64,000 nucleotides of DNA from Sphaerochaeta associata (GCF_022869165.1 NZ_CP094929.1:310001-374000); one strand, 5' to 3'; counted from the first letter of the stretch, positions 27,605-36,242 are shown. Program-made: numbers and translations. The notes: generated by a model not told the origin, from the sequence alone.

Positions 27605-28789
27605 ATGCCGCAGACATTGGAAAAACACTTCAAGACACTGTACCCCTGGGCTGAAAGCTCTGACATTCATACCTCCTATGCTCCTTACCGGGTCTGTCCC
27701 CTTGGAGCCCACATCGATCACCAATACGGCATCATCACCGGCTTTGCTTTGGACAAGGGCGTAACCCTCCGATTCCTTCTCTCCACCGATGGTGCGGTGA
27801 ACCTCGACAGCCTGAACTTTCCCGAGCATGTTTCCTTCGATCTGGGAAACATCGGGGAGAAGCAGGGAAACTGGGGGGACTATGCAAAGGGTGCAGCCTT
27901 TGCCTTATCCCAGAAGTACCAGCTGAGAAACGGTATCAAGGGCGTGGTGAGGGGAACCCTCCCGGTGGGAGGGCTCTCCTCCTCTGCTGCAGTGGTTCTC
28001 TGCTACCTCAACGCTCTCTGTCTTGCAAACGATATTACCCTTACTCCTTCCGAGTTGATCAAGACAGCCTTGTTTGCAGAGAACGGGTATGTGGGAATCA
28101 ACGTGGGCAAGCTTGATCAGTCGTGCGAGGTGTTGTGCAAAAAGCAGCACCTCCTCGCCCTTGATACCAAGGACGATTCCTATACACTCATTCCCGCCCC
28201 GGACACCCTGGGCAGGTTTGAGATAGCAATCTTCTACTCAGGTGTCTCCCGTGTCCTGGGTAGTGGATACAACACCAGGGTGGATGAGGCCAAGAGTGCT
28301 GCATACAGCCTCAAGGCTCTCTCGGGTATGGAGTACGGCTTGTACAAGGATACAAGGCTCAGGGATGTCCCTCCCTTGGTGTATGAAGAGTACAGGGACA
28401 GGCTTCCTGAAGTATTTGCCAAGAGGGCACAGCACTACTATACGGAGATGGACAGGGTAGAGAAGGGTATAGAGGCATGGAAGAGGGGAGACCTGAGGGA
28501 GTTCGGAAAGCTTGTGTTTGCCTCAGGGTACAGTTCCATCCATGCATGGGAGACGGGCTCTCCCGAGCTCAGGGCCATCTATGAGATAACAGAGCATGTG
28601 CAGGGTATCTATGGATGCAGGTTCAGTGGAGCAGGCTTCAAGGGATGCTGCATGGCTCTTGTAGATCCTGCTTGTAAGAAAGAGATAGAGGAACAAGTAA
28701 CAAGAGAATACCTACAGCAGTTCCCCCAATACAAGGACTTGTTCTCCGTCCATTTCTGCAGTACTGATGATGGGGTGAGGGTGGAGTGA
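27605..28789 (+). CDS. GHMP sugar kinase, galactokinase-like
   Basis: A 394-residue GHMP kinase. CPLGAHIDHQYG is equivalent to the galactokinase substrate motif, LPVGGLSSSAAVV is the ATP-binding glycine-serine loop, and RFSGAGFKGCC is the third motif. Length and layout resemble galactokinases, but motif 1 departs from the usual GEHTDY, so the sugar may be different (for example a uronic acid or pentose). It is preceded by the nucleotidyltransferase gene and a terminator hairpin. Confidence 0.85.
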   Translation: MPQTLEKHFKTLYPWAESSDIHTSYAPYRVCPLGAHIDHQYGIITGFALDKGVTLRFLLSTDGAVNLDSLNFPEHVSFDLGNIGEKQGNWGDYAKGAAFALSQKYQLRNGIKGVVRGTLPVGGLSSSAAVVLCYLNALCLANDITLTPSELIKTALFAENGYVGINVGKLDQSCEVLCKKQHLLALDTKDDSYTLIPAPDTLGRFEIAIFYSGVSRVLGSGYNTRVDEAKSAAYSLKALSGMEYGLYKDTRLRDVPPLVYEEYRDRLPEVFAKRAQHYYTEMDRVEKGIEAWKRGDLREFGKLVFASGYSSIHAWETGSPELRAIYEITEHVQGIYGCRFSGAGFKGCCMALVDPACKKEIEEQVTREYLQQFPQYKDLFSVHFCSTDDGVRVE

Positions 28790-28939
28790 GGAGAACGGTT
28801 TTTACTATCTATTGACGGCTGAAATACAAAAAAGATTTACCTATGTGGAATGGTTTTCATGCATCTTTTAGAAGAAAATGATTTTATGGGGCCGAATGGA
28901 GTGGAAGAATAAGCTTTGTTGTTTAAGGAGGAAAGAAGG

Positions 28940-29518
28940 ATGGGCTATAAATATTGGGATTATTATTTAGTTTTAGAGAATGATCTTATAGATACGTCTC
29001 GTTATGTCGAGTTCAACAAAACGAATATGAATACATATTCCATAGAGTTCGCAAGAATTATATTAACTGCCTGTGCTGAAATAGATATGGTTTTCAAGGA
29101 AGTTTGCCGCCAGCTGACAAATACAGTTTGTAGGAATATTTCGAATTACAGAGAAATCATTCTCACTCATAGGCCAGGATTCAATTTTCGTGAAAGAAAA
29201 ATTTCATACACTCAAGAGGTTGTAAAACCGTTTGAAATTTGGAGTACTCAACATGGAAATAATCCAGAATGGTGGAGATCTTACAATTCAATCAAGCATG
29301 AGCGCTCAGGGAATTTTGATCGAGCATCATTGAAAAATGCGTTAGCATCACTTGCTGGATTACAAATAGTGTTGTTTGAATTATACAAGTTTACAGAAGG
29401 AGGTGATGAATTGTTATTTGAATACAGACAAATCCCCAAGTTGATTCTACCGGAAGGAAGAGGAACCAGAATGGATGGAACAGGTATATATATTCGTTAC
29501 CCAAACGATTTGAATTAA
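28940..29518 (+). CDS. Hypothetical protein with NxxKHxR motif
   Basis: About 192 residues. The start is set at ATG 28940, which follows AAGGAGGAAAGAAGG; an in-frame codon at 28916 lies upstream of that site. The protein is helical and ends with WWRSYNSIKHERSGNFDRA, a block seen in several uncharacterised HEPN-like families. That resemblance is suggestive only. It stands alone between the kinase and an IS66 remnant. Function not known. Confidence 0.6.
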   Translation: MGYKYWDYYLVLENDLIDTSRYVEFNKTNMNTYSIEFARIILTACAEIDMVFKEVCRQLTNTVCRNISNYREIILTHRPGFNFRERKISYTQEVVKPFEIWSTQHGNNPEWWRSYNSIKHERSGNFDRASLKNALASLAGLQIVLFELYKFTEGGDELLFEYRQIPKLILPEGRGTRMDGTGIYIRYPNDLN

Positions 29519-29540
29519 ATAATTTCACCACGATATAAAT

Positions 29541-29690
29541 AAGCGGACTATAAATCGCTATTTATGAGCAGTCTCTCTGTCTATAGACTGAAGGCAAAAC
29601 CAAAGACGGAGACGCTGCAATGCACCGCACCATGTATACAATGAAAGAAAAATTGGCCCATTTGGATAAGGCCAAGGCCGCCATGAAACC
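29541..29690 (+). mobile_element. IS66 left-end remnant with truncated tnpA
   Basis: AAGCGGACTATAAATCGCT repeats the left end of the IS66 element at 24105. A short tnpA start at 29620-29690 (YTMKEKLAHLDKAKAAMK) follows and is cut by repeat copy 5 at 29691. Nothing else of the element remains. Confidence 0.75.
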
Positions 29691-29799
29691 ATCGGTACCA
29701 GTTAAGAAATCCACATTGTCCACAGGAATCGCTGAAAGGGGTCTCCAGGGCCTGATTTCGAGAAAACCGGTACCGTGTACCCTGTCCGCAAAATCCACA
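29691..29799 (+). repeat. 109-bp dispersed repeat, copy 5
   Basis: Full copy joined to the broken IS66 tnpA on the left and followed by a DUF1413 gene. Together with the gene it forms one unit of a 462-bp tandem duplication whose second unit begins at copy 6. Confidence 0.92.
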
Positions 29800-29903
29800 G
29801 AAATAGGTTTGAATTTTTTGTTTTCTCGTATAATATCAATATTAATAACAATAACAAAATTATAAAACAGAATCAGTACTATCTATGATGGAGGTATCGC
29901 CTT

Positions 29904-30137
29904 ATGGGAGACATGAATTCCTTGTTGAAGACTGCGATCGATGAAACCAAGCACGTTCGGGAAGGGGAGATCTTTTTGGTAAAGGATCTGTTCAAGGGAT
30001 ATGAGTGGAACCGCATTCCCAAACGGGACCGGCTCATGCTGGGTTCCCTGTTCCTCAGCTATATCGGCACCCAAGACTGCAAGGTGACAGTTGCCGATAA
30101 GGGAGCTTCGGGACAGCAGAGATACCTGAAGCAGTGA
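29904..30137 (+). CDS. DUF1413 protein, copy A
   Basis: A 77-residue protein of the DUF1413 type: FLVKDLFKGYEWNRIPKRDR, then LGSLFLSYIG, and a C-terminal GASGQQRYLK. These small proteins often occur on mobile elements, and their role is not established. A GGAGGTAT site precedes the ATG. It differs from copy B at only a few residues (KHV/QQV and L/F), so the duplication is recent. Confidence 0.75.
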   Translation: MGDMNSLLKTAIDETKHVREGEIFLVKDLFKGYEWNRIPKRDRLMLGSLFLSYIGTQDCKVTVADKGASGQQRYLKQ

Positions 30138-30152
30138 CTAAAAGGATGAACT

Positions 30153-30261
30153 ATCGGTACCAGTTAAGAAATCCACATCGTCCACAGGAATCGCAGAACA
30201 GGGCTTCCAGGGCCTGATTTCGAGAAAACCGGTACCGTGTACCCTGTCCACAAAATCCGCA
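30153..30261 (+). repeat. 109-bp dispersed repeat, copy 6
   Basis: Full copy, inserted 16 bases after the stop of DUF1413 copy A and replacing the flank seen after copy B. A promoter (30268-30296) begins seven bases after its end. Confidence 0.92.
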
Positions 30262-30267
30262 GAATTG

Positions 30268-30296
30268 TTGGCGATTTTTTTATTTTCTCGTATAAT
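30268..30296 (+). promoter_or_regulatory. Sigma-70-type promoter for DUF1413 copy B
   Basis: TTGGCG at 30268-30273 and TATAAT at 30291-30296 are separated by 17 bases. The promoter lies immediately downstream of repeat copy 6, so the gene after the repeat has its own transcription signal. The equivalent stretch before copy A keeps the TATAAT. Confidence 0.65.
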
Positions 30297-30362
30297 ATCA
30301 ATATTAATAACAATAACGATATAATAAAACAAAATTAGTTCTATCTATGATGGAGGTATCGT

Positions 30363-30596
30363 ATGGGAGACATGAATTCCTTGTTGAAGACTGCGATCGA
30401 TGAAACCCAGCAGGTTCGGGAAGGGGAGATCTTTTTTGTAAAGGATCTGTTCAAGGGATATGAGTGGAACCGAATTCCCAAACGGGACCGGCTCATGCTG
30501 GGTTCTCTGTTCCTCAGCTATATCGGCACCCAAGACTGCAAGGTGACAGTTGCCGATAAGGGAGCTTCGGGACAGCAGAGATACCTGAAGCAGTGA
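30363..30596 (+). CDS. DUF1413 protein, copy B
   Basis: A 77-residue near-twin of the gene at 29904-30137, with the same GGAGGTAT ribosome site. After its stop the sequence continues AAAAGGATTGCAGG toward comM. A third, broken copy with the same downstream flank is at 35837-35987. This context suggests that copy B is the original and copy A the added one. Confidence 0.75.
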   Translation: MGDMNSLLKTAIDETQQVREGEIFFVKDLFKGYEWNRIPKRDRLMLGSLFLSYIGTQDCKVTVADKGASGQQRYLKQ

Positions 30597-30881
30597 CTAA
30601 AAGGATTGCAGGTTAGGTGCCTGGGCTTTTACGGTAGGGATATCTTTCTCTCTTACGACAACAATCTTTTCTGGACTATTGCAGACAGTATTACTCATGA
30701 AATCACCAACAATCAGATATCCGTCACATGGCACCACGTGAAAATCATTACCCTGCCAATGATAGGAGTCTACAGCTTTGACATCAATGGCCCATTCATG
30801 CAGGTTTTCTACATTTCTTTCTTGATTGTTGAAGCAACTTCTCCTTTGTTCTTCCTTTGGTAGGTAGATAGGAGGATTGTT

Positions 30882-32420
30882 ATGGCCTCAGTGATCAGGA
30901 GCTTGGGAATTACAGGCATCAGCGGGTACCCGCTTTCAGTGGAAGTGGCGATCATCGCAGGCCTTCAGACAACCACCATCGTCGGGTTGGGGGACAGTGC
31001 CGTCAAGGAGGCCAAGGACAGGATGGAAGCCTGCACCGAAGAGATGGGATATGCCTACCCGACCAGGAAAGTCGTGGTCAACCTCAGTCCCAGCGACATC
31101 AAGAAGCGGGGTGCATACCTCGATCTTCCCATGCTCATCGGCATGCTTGTGGAATCGGGGCAAGTCAAGCCAAGGAAGAAGGGGTGGGATGAAATTGCGT
31201 TTGTCGGAGGCATCAGCACCACTGGCTCTCTCGTCGGGTTCGACGGAGTGCTGCCCATGGCCATCCAAGCCCGCAAGCTTGGTTGGAATCACCTGATCGT
31301 CCCCCTCGATTGTGCCGATGAAGCCTCACTGGTAACAGGACTTTCCATCATCGCCTGCAGCACCGTCTCCCAGGTTGTCGCCTATCTGGAAGAACGGCTG
31401 CATATTCCCGATCACCAGCGCAGCCCTCTCGCCAATGAGAACAAGGGCCGGGGAAAGGACGGCGACTACAGCGACGTCGTCGGCCATGAGGAGATTCTCC
31501 CCTACCTTGCGGCAGCGGTGGCAGGCAACCACAATCTCCTGCTGGTAGGAGTTCCCGGTTGCGGCAAGTCACTGATGGCAAAGCTGCTTCCCACCATCCT
31601 CCCTCCCATGAGCGAAGAGGAAATCCTGGAGGTCTCCTCCATCTACAGCATCGCAGGGGAGCTTGACGGCCATGAGCTGAAGAGTACACGACCCTTTCGT
31701 TCGCCCCACTACAACATGTCCTCCCACGCCCTCATCGGCGGCGGTCCCTATGCAAAACCCGGGGAGGTTACCCTTGCCCATCGGGGTATTCTTTTTCTGG
31801 ACGAGCTTCCCGAGTTCGGAAGAAAGACCCTTGAATCACTGCGACTGCCGCTTGAGGACAAGAAGGTGACCATCAGCCGCGTCAGCCAGACCAACCGATA
31901 CCCCTCCGACTTCATGCTCGTCGCCGCGATGAATCCCTGCCCCTGCGGGTATGCAGGGACCAGTAAGTGCGAATGCACGCCTTATACCATCAAGACCTAC
32001 CGTCAACGCATATCAGGGCCCATCCTCGACCGCATCGACATGCAGAAGTACGTAGGACGGGTGGATTTCAGCGACGGTCACCTCATGAGCGGAACCATCA
32101 GCTCGGCCTCCCTACGCAATACCGTGATGCTGACGCGTGAGCGCCAGCGTCATCGGTTCCGAAAGGCAGGTGAGGGAATAACCACGAATTCGGAGATGAA
32201 CAGCACCCAGATGCGCAAGTACTGCATTCTCGACGACGAATGTGCAGCCCTCTTGCAGAAGACGTATGAACGAGACAGCCTTTCGGTTCGTGCCCGCTAC
32301 AAGACGATCAAGCTTGCAAGGACGTTCGCCGACATTGATGCAAGCGAGCGCATCCAGAAAACACACCTCCTGAAGGCCCTCTTTTCCCGCGACCTGGAAC
32401 GGGAGATGCGCCATGCATGA
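30882..32420 (+). CDS. comM: YifB/ComM-family Mg-chelatase-like AAA ATPase
   Basis: A 512-residue protein with the N-terminal Lon-protease-like ChlI domain (GYPLSVEVAIIAGL, VVVNLSPSDIKKRGAYLDLP), Walker A GVPGCGKSLMAKLLP, Walker B ILFLDELPEF and the C-terminal Mg-chelatase helix domain. MNPCPCGY is diagnostic. ComM is a branch-migration helicase that extends heteroduplex during natural transformation. It overlaps dprA by eight bases. AGGAGG lies before ATG 30882. Fragments of its 5' end recur at 36243 and 38960. Confidence 0.95.
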   Translation: MASVIRSLGITGISGYPLSVEVAIIAGLQTTTIVGLGDSAVKEAKDRMEACTEEMGYAYPTRKVVVNLSPSDIKKRGAYLDLPMLIGMLVESGQVKPRKKGWDEIAFVGGISTTGSLVGFDGVLPMAIQARKLGWNHLIVPLDCADEASLVTGLSIIACSTVSQVVAYLEERLHIPDHQRSPLANENKGRGKDGDYSDVVGHEEILPYLAAAVAGNHNLLLVGVPGCGKSLMAKLLPTILPPMSEEEILEVSSIYSIAGELDGHELKSTRPFRSPHYNMSSHALIGGGPYAKPGEVTLAHRGILFLDELPEFGRKTLESLRLPLEDKKVTISRVSQTNRYPSDFMLVAAMNPCPCGYAGTSKCECTPYTIKTYRQRISGPILDRIDMQKYVGRVDFSDGHLMSGTISSASLRNTVMLTRERQRHRFRKAGEGITTNSEMNSTQMRKYCILDDECAALLQKTYERDSLSVRARYKTIKLARTFADIDASERIQKTHLLKALFSRDLEREMRHA

Positions 32421-33501
32421 CACTACGCTTTATTGGATCTGGCTCAGTGAACTGGCCGGACTCTCCTTGAAAAAGAAACGAACACTCCTTGCCGCCCTCG
32501 GCAACCCCGAACAGATATTCAGAGCAAGTGCAACGACGGTTGACGATGTATTGCATGGCTCCGGCTCTTCATCGTCTGTCGCCGAGGGGGCAAAGGGTTT
32601 TTCTCTCGAATCCAGCTGGAAAGCACGAAACTTGGAAATTGCTGAAACGATACTGGCAAACAATGAGAAATCCTCCATCATGGTGCTCGATGCAACCTCG
32701 CCATACTACCGCCATATCTATGAAGCCGATGAGAAAGCTCCACTTGTTCTCTACTACCGCGGAAGGCTATGCGATCCCTCCATCCCCGTGGTTGGAGTCG
32801 TCGGTTCACGGGCCTGTACCTCTTATGGACGTCTGGTGACCAAGGCCGCGGTATCGGATCTGGTAGGTGAGGGCAGCATTGTTGCCTCGGGTCTCTCTTT
32901 CGGTATCGACGCTCTCGCGCACGAAACCACCCTTGCCTGTGGTGGTATTACGTATGCATTTCTTCCCTGCGGCCTGCACAAGGCCCAGCCGGCCTCGCAT
33001 GCCGATCTGATGGAACGCATCGCCGATACCGGGGCTGTCATCACCCCCTATGCCTATGGCAGGGAGGCATTGCGCTTCCGCTTCATCGGGCGAAACGACC
33101 TGCTCGCCTCCTGGTGCAACACCCTCCTTGTTATTGAAGCAGGAATGAAGAGCGGCAGCATGCATACCGCGCGCAGTGCCCTCTCCAAGGCCAAGCAGGT
33201 TCTTGCAGTTCCCAACAGCCTGCTTGAACCCAAGAGCAGCGGTACAAACCTGCTGTTGAGTGAAGGGGCCCATGCCTACCTCAACGACCGGCTTGTAGTG
33301 AATGATTCTTTTGTTCAGACGTGCTCAGGTGAAGAGGTGGTGGCCAAAGCCCTTGCTTCACGGCCCCTTTCAACCACGGAATTGGAAGCCTGGGTGCAGA
33401 TCGGTGACGGACCGGTCATGGAGTGCCTGGCATCGATGGAACTTGCCGGAAAAGTCTCGTTTCTCAGTGACGGCAAATGGCACCTGGTCGGAGGCCTCTG
33501 A
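32413..33501 (+). CDS. dprA: DNA-processing protein DprA
   Basis: A 362-residue protein. The Rossmann-like core has VGVVGSRACTSYGR, VASGLSFGIDALAH and GSMHTARSALSKAKQVLAVP, typical of DprA/Smf. An N-terminal helical region and a short C-terminal winged-helix-like part flank it. DprA protects incoming single-stranded DNA and loads RecA in transformation. It is translationally coupled to comM (eight-base overlap) and is followed after four bases by a RAYT gene. Confidence 0.95.
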   Translation: MHDTTLYWIWLSELAGLSLKKKRTLLAALGNPEQIFRASATTVDDVLHGSGSSSSVAEGAKGFSLESSWKARNLEIAETILANNEKSSIMVLDATSPYYRHIYEADEKAPLVLYYRGRLCDPSIPVVGVVGSRACTSYGRLVTKAAVSDLVGEGSIVASGLSFGIDALAHETTLACGGITYAFLPCGLHKAQPASHADLMERIADTGAVITPYAYGREALRFRFIGRNDLLASWCNTLLVIEAGMKSGSMHTARSALSKAKQVLAVPNSLLEPKSSGTNLLLSEGAHAYLNDRLVVNDSFVQTCSGEEVVAKALASRPLSTTELEAWVQIGDGPVMECLASMELAGKVSFLSDGKWHLVGGL

Positions 33502-33505
33502 ACAT

Positions 33506-34315
33506 ATGCCCAGACGCAAGAGAAATGCAGAGCCGCATACCCTCCAGCATGTCATCCAGCGGGGTAACAACCGCACCTACATCTATGAGGACAACCGTGA
33601 CAAGAAGGAGTTTCTCTCCCTCCTTGGTACTGCTCTCACCCTCTATGAAGCGACGCTGTTGCAGTACGTACTCATGGATAATCACTACCATCTACTGCTC
33701 AAGGTGGGGGAGAAACCCCTCTCTTCCCTGGTATGGTTTCTGAACCGCAGCTATACGCTGTATTACAATCAGCGATACCACCGAATTGGAACCATCTATG
33801 GCGGACGGTACAAGAGCTACCTGATCACCGAGGACCAGAAGCTCTACAGCATCGTCCGCTACATCGTGCAGAATCCGGTCAAGGCGGGTTTGGTCGACTC
33901 TCCCGGTAAGTATCGGTACAGCGGCCATGCCGCCGTTCTGAAGCGGGAAGACGGTCTTGTTGATCGAGCAATGCTCCTTGGGTATTTCTCCCCTGATGCA
34001 AAGCTGGCCTTGTCTCGGTACCGCCAGTGCACCGAGCACGAGAACTGGTCGTCCCAGGTAGGATTTGCCACCATCATTGACCGCAAGGTCGAGACTGAAG
34101 AGAGGCTGGCTTTTCTGCTGGACAGGCTGCTTGGTGAGAAGCATCAGACGGATAAGAGAACCATGCTCGTAGCAGGTTCCTCTTCCTCCCTGGTACGGGA
34201 CCTTCGCACTGAGTTTGTTCAGCTTGCCATCACAGACGGCCATGCCCTTAAGGACATAGCGTCTTTTCTGCATGTCAGCCATGAGACGGTGAGGAGGATT
34301 GGGAAGGGAAGGTGA
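33506..34315 (+). CDS. REP-associated tyrosine transposase (RAYT)
   Basis: The start is ATG 33506, just after dprA; an earlier frame start inside dprA is spurious. The 269-residue protein has an IS200/Y1-type HUH core: HVIQRGNNRTYIYED, MDNHYHLLLKV (the HxH metal site) and the catalytic tyrosine in VRYIVQNPVKAGLV. The C-terminus adds a helix-turn-helix (LKDIASFLHVSHETVRRIG). Such proteins act on single-stranded palindromic REP sequences. No REP cluster is evident here. A broken copy of its 3' end is at 39097-39289. Confidence 0.88.
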   Translation: MPRRKRNAEPHTLQHVIQRGNNRTYIYEDNRDKKEFLSLLGTALTLYEATLLQYVLMDNHYHLLLKVGEKPLSSLVWFLNRSYTLYYNQRYHRIGTIYGGRYKSYLITEDQKLYSIVRYIVQNPVKAGLVDSPGKYRYSGHAAVLKREDGLVDRAMLLGYFSPDAKLALSRYRQCTEHENWSSQVGFATIIDRKVETEERLAFLLDRLLGEKHQTDKRTMLVAGSSSSLVRDLRTEFVQLAITDGHALKDIASFLHVSHETVRRIGKGR

Positions 34316-34324
34316 AATCTGTAT

Positions 34325-34423
34325 GTGAACACGCTCATCGACATGCTGTTCTCCCGGATTATCAAGAACAAGCCGGATGAGTACATCCAGACTATCAAGA
34401 AGACCTATGAGGTGTTTGAGTAG
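34325..34423 (+). pseudogene. C-terminal remnant of unknown protein
   Basis: A 32-codon frame from a GTG encodes FSRIIKNKPDEYIQTIKKTY and ends in TAG. It looks like the tail of a larger helical protein. There is no proper start signal and no family call. The rest of 34424-34860 shows no coding or structural signal that I can support. Confidence 0.3.
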
Positions 34424-34860
34424 GGGGCTATCCCAAGAGAATTCCAGCGTCACGATACCGGCAGAAAAATCTTACATCCCATGCCACAAGAGGAAGGATA
34501 TTCTCCGACATTTGAACCCTTCACAGTCCATCTTTGCCCTGAGGCATGACCAGTATACCTATCCTTACAGGATTTGGTAGGAGAAATTGTTTTCTCGCTT
34601 TTCTCTTGAAATCTTCATTTGGTGGTTATATTCAGCCTTTTTGGCCGATTTCTCTTTCCGTAAGTCCGAAAGTCAGGAAAGAGTCCTTGAAACTAGCAGA
34701 AAGAGGCCTTCAGGGCTGATGCTTCCTGAATCAATCGTGCTGCTGCCCTTCCTTTGATTGATGTAAGTACCTTCAAGTATGGCTACGGTGTTCTGGATCC
34801 TTGGCAACAACGCAATCAGATATCCCTTGACGATGAAGATGTCCATACTGGATTGGTCGA

Positions 34861-34888
34861 TTGACTTATCTTATACATAATGTATAAT
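34861..34888 (+). promoter_or_regulatory. Toxin-antitoxin promoter with palindromic operator
   Basis: TTGACT at 34861-34866 and TATAAT at 34883-34888 (16-base spacer) form a good promoter. A perfect palindrome, TTATACATAATGTATAA (34871-34887), fills the spacer and -10 region. This is the layout expected for autorepression by the DNA-binding antitoxin encoded downstream. Confidence 0.75.
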
Positions 34889-34901
34889 ATGAGATGCCGA
34901 A

Positions 34902-35321
34902 GTGCCAAAACCACAACCGGAATACGATATCAAGGATTTTCTTCGGGCATGCAAGGGTAATGGGCGTCAACCATCGAACGTGGTGCTCATGGGAGGAGTT
35001 CTTGAAACAGCAGCAAGCCATTTCTCTCTCAAGACAAAGGAAGCCATTTTTGCATTCATCAATGCAGGAGGTTTGGAAGATCTTGAATTTGTCAATTCGA
35101 TTGAGTATAGACGCAGTTTTGAGGTACCCCCTCCGATTTGCGATGCCTATCATTTCAAGTCAGGATTTTCCGTCGGCTATATCTCCTTCTTTTTCAGTGA
35201 GTCGAACAGGAAGTGGATTATCAAATCGTTTCATCGTGATGCTGCATGCGGGCCTACAATAATGGAATTCGCGTTAAGGAAGGCAGGATTGCTGCCTGCT
35301 AGTTTAGAAGGAAGTGAGTAA
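34902..35321 (+). CDS. Putative toxin of an MqsRA-like pair
   Basis: A 139-residue protein from GTG 34902, with the promoter and operator just upstream. The C-terminal half (GFSVGYISFFF, then RKWIIKSFH) and its partner suggest an MqsR-like RNA-cleaving toxin, but it is longer than classical MqsR (98 residues) and similarity is judged by eye. The antitoxin gene starts two bases after the stop. Toxin-first order fits the MqsRA type. Confidence 0.6.
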   Translation: MPKPQPEYDIKDFLRACKGNGRQPSNVVLMGGVLETAASHFSLKTKEAIFAFINAGGLEDLEFVNSIEYRRSFEVPPPICDAYHFKSGFSVGYISFFFSESNRKWIIKSFHRDAACGPTIMEFALRKAGLLPASLEGSE

Positions 35322-35323
35322 GT

Positions 35324-35806
35324 ATGGAAAAAGTCATATGTTCATATTGTGGAAAGGACACTGTATCAATCAAGGATCATGAGATTGAGATCAGCGAACC
35401 CTATGCTGAATCCTCCACAATCAAGATACAAGAAAGAGTATGCAGCCATTGTGGATTTTCCGAGGATGATGGCAGCAATGATCTCGTGATTCAGAAAGAG
35501 CTTGCAGCGCTCAAACGAGTCTCGATGGTGAACGTGCTTGATGAGCTCAATGCCATGGGTCACGCGACTGCATCCATGGAACGCGCCTTGGGGCTGCCCG
35601 CTCGGACTATTGCAAGGTGGAAGAATGAGCGATCCATGTATCCCTCGGCAGCAGCACTCGCATTGATGAGGATGATTCGGACCTTCCCGTGGCTGCTTGC
35701 TGTCGCAGACATGCACTTTGAAGGCGAAGCAGCCAGGAATATTCTTCTTCAGCATGCAGCAAAAGAACTTGAGGATATCCGTTTTGAGCACCCGGATATT
35801 TTGTAG
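35324..35806 (+). CDS. MqsA-like zinc-finger antitoxin
   Basis: A 160-residue protein with an N-terminal zinc knuckle (ICSYCGKDT and VCSHCGFSED, two CxxC pairs about 38 residues apart) and a C-terminal helix-turn-helix (MERALGLPARTIARWKNE). This is the MqsA layout: the zinc domain binds the toxin and the HTH binds the operator. The palindrome at 34871-34887 is the likely site. Stop at 35806. Confidence 0.75.
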   Translation: MEKVICSYCGKDTVSIKDHEIEISEPYAESSTIKIQERVCSHCGFSEDDGSNDLVIQKELAALKRVSMVNVLDELNAMGHATASMERALGLPARTIARWKNERSMYPSAAALALMRMIRTFPWLLAVADMHFEGEAARNILLQHAAKELEDIRFEHPDIL

Positions 35807-35836
35807 TGACCGATATCTCCAAACCATTTTGAATAC

Positions 35837-35987
35837 TTGTGAAGGACCTGTTCAAGGGCTATGAGTGAAACCGTATTCCTAAGCAGGACCGGCTCATGCT
35901 GTTCCTCAGCTATATCGGCACCCAAGACTGTAAGGTGACAGTTGCCGATAAGGGACCTTCGGGACAGCAGAGATATCTGAAGCATTG
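35837..35987 (+). pseudogene. DUF1413 copy C, broken
   Basis: Sequence matching DUF1413 copies A and B from the KDLFKGYEW region to the stop, but with a TGA in place of Trp (GYE then stop), a small deletion before LFLSYIG, and no 5' end. It begins a degenerate duplicate of the block 30363-31120. Confidence 0.8.
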
Positions 35988-36242
35988 ACCAAAAGGATTG
36001 CCGGTTGGCTCTATGGAACGACTCTGGTGATTAAGCACTGCAACAGGCAGTAGTTCTCAAGAAAACACCAGCAATCCGACATTGGTCACATGGTACCACG
36101 TGAAAATCATTACCCCGCCTATGATAGGAGTCTACAGCTTTGACTTCAATGGCCCATTCATGCAGGTTTTCTACTTTTCTTTCTTGATTGCTGAAGCAAC
36201 TCCTCCTTTGTTCCACCTTTGATGGGTAGGTAGGAGGATTGT

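Noticed and set aside
22732-30261. The repeat as an integron attC site with gene cassettes
   Set aside because: The right ends lack a GTTRRRY core, there is no attC-like imperfect palindrome across the element, and no integron integrase is in the window. The cassette idea is kept, the attC identity is not.
30606-30863. An 85-codon plus-strand frame between DUF1413 and comM
   Set aside because: No ribosome site and no family, and the degenerate duplicate of the region does not keep the frame. The minus strand shows a somewhat better frame (HEWAIDVKAVDSYH), but it has no start either.
33302-33505. RAYT start inside dprA
   Set aside because: The extra residues are an out-of-frame reading of dprA, and family proteins begin at the equivalent of MPRRKRNAEPH.
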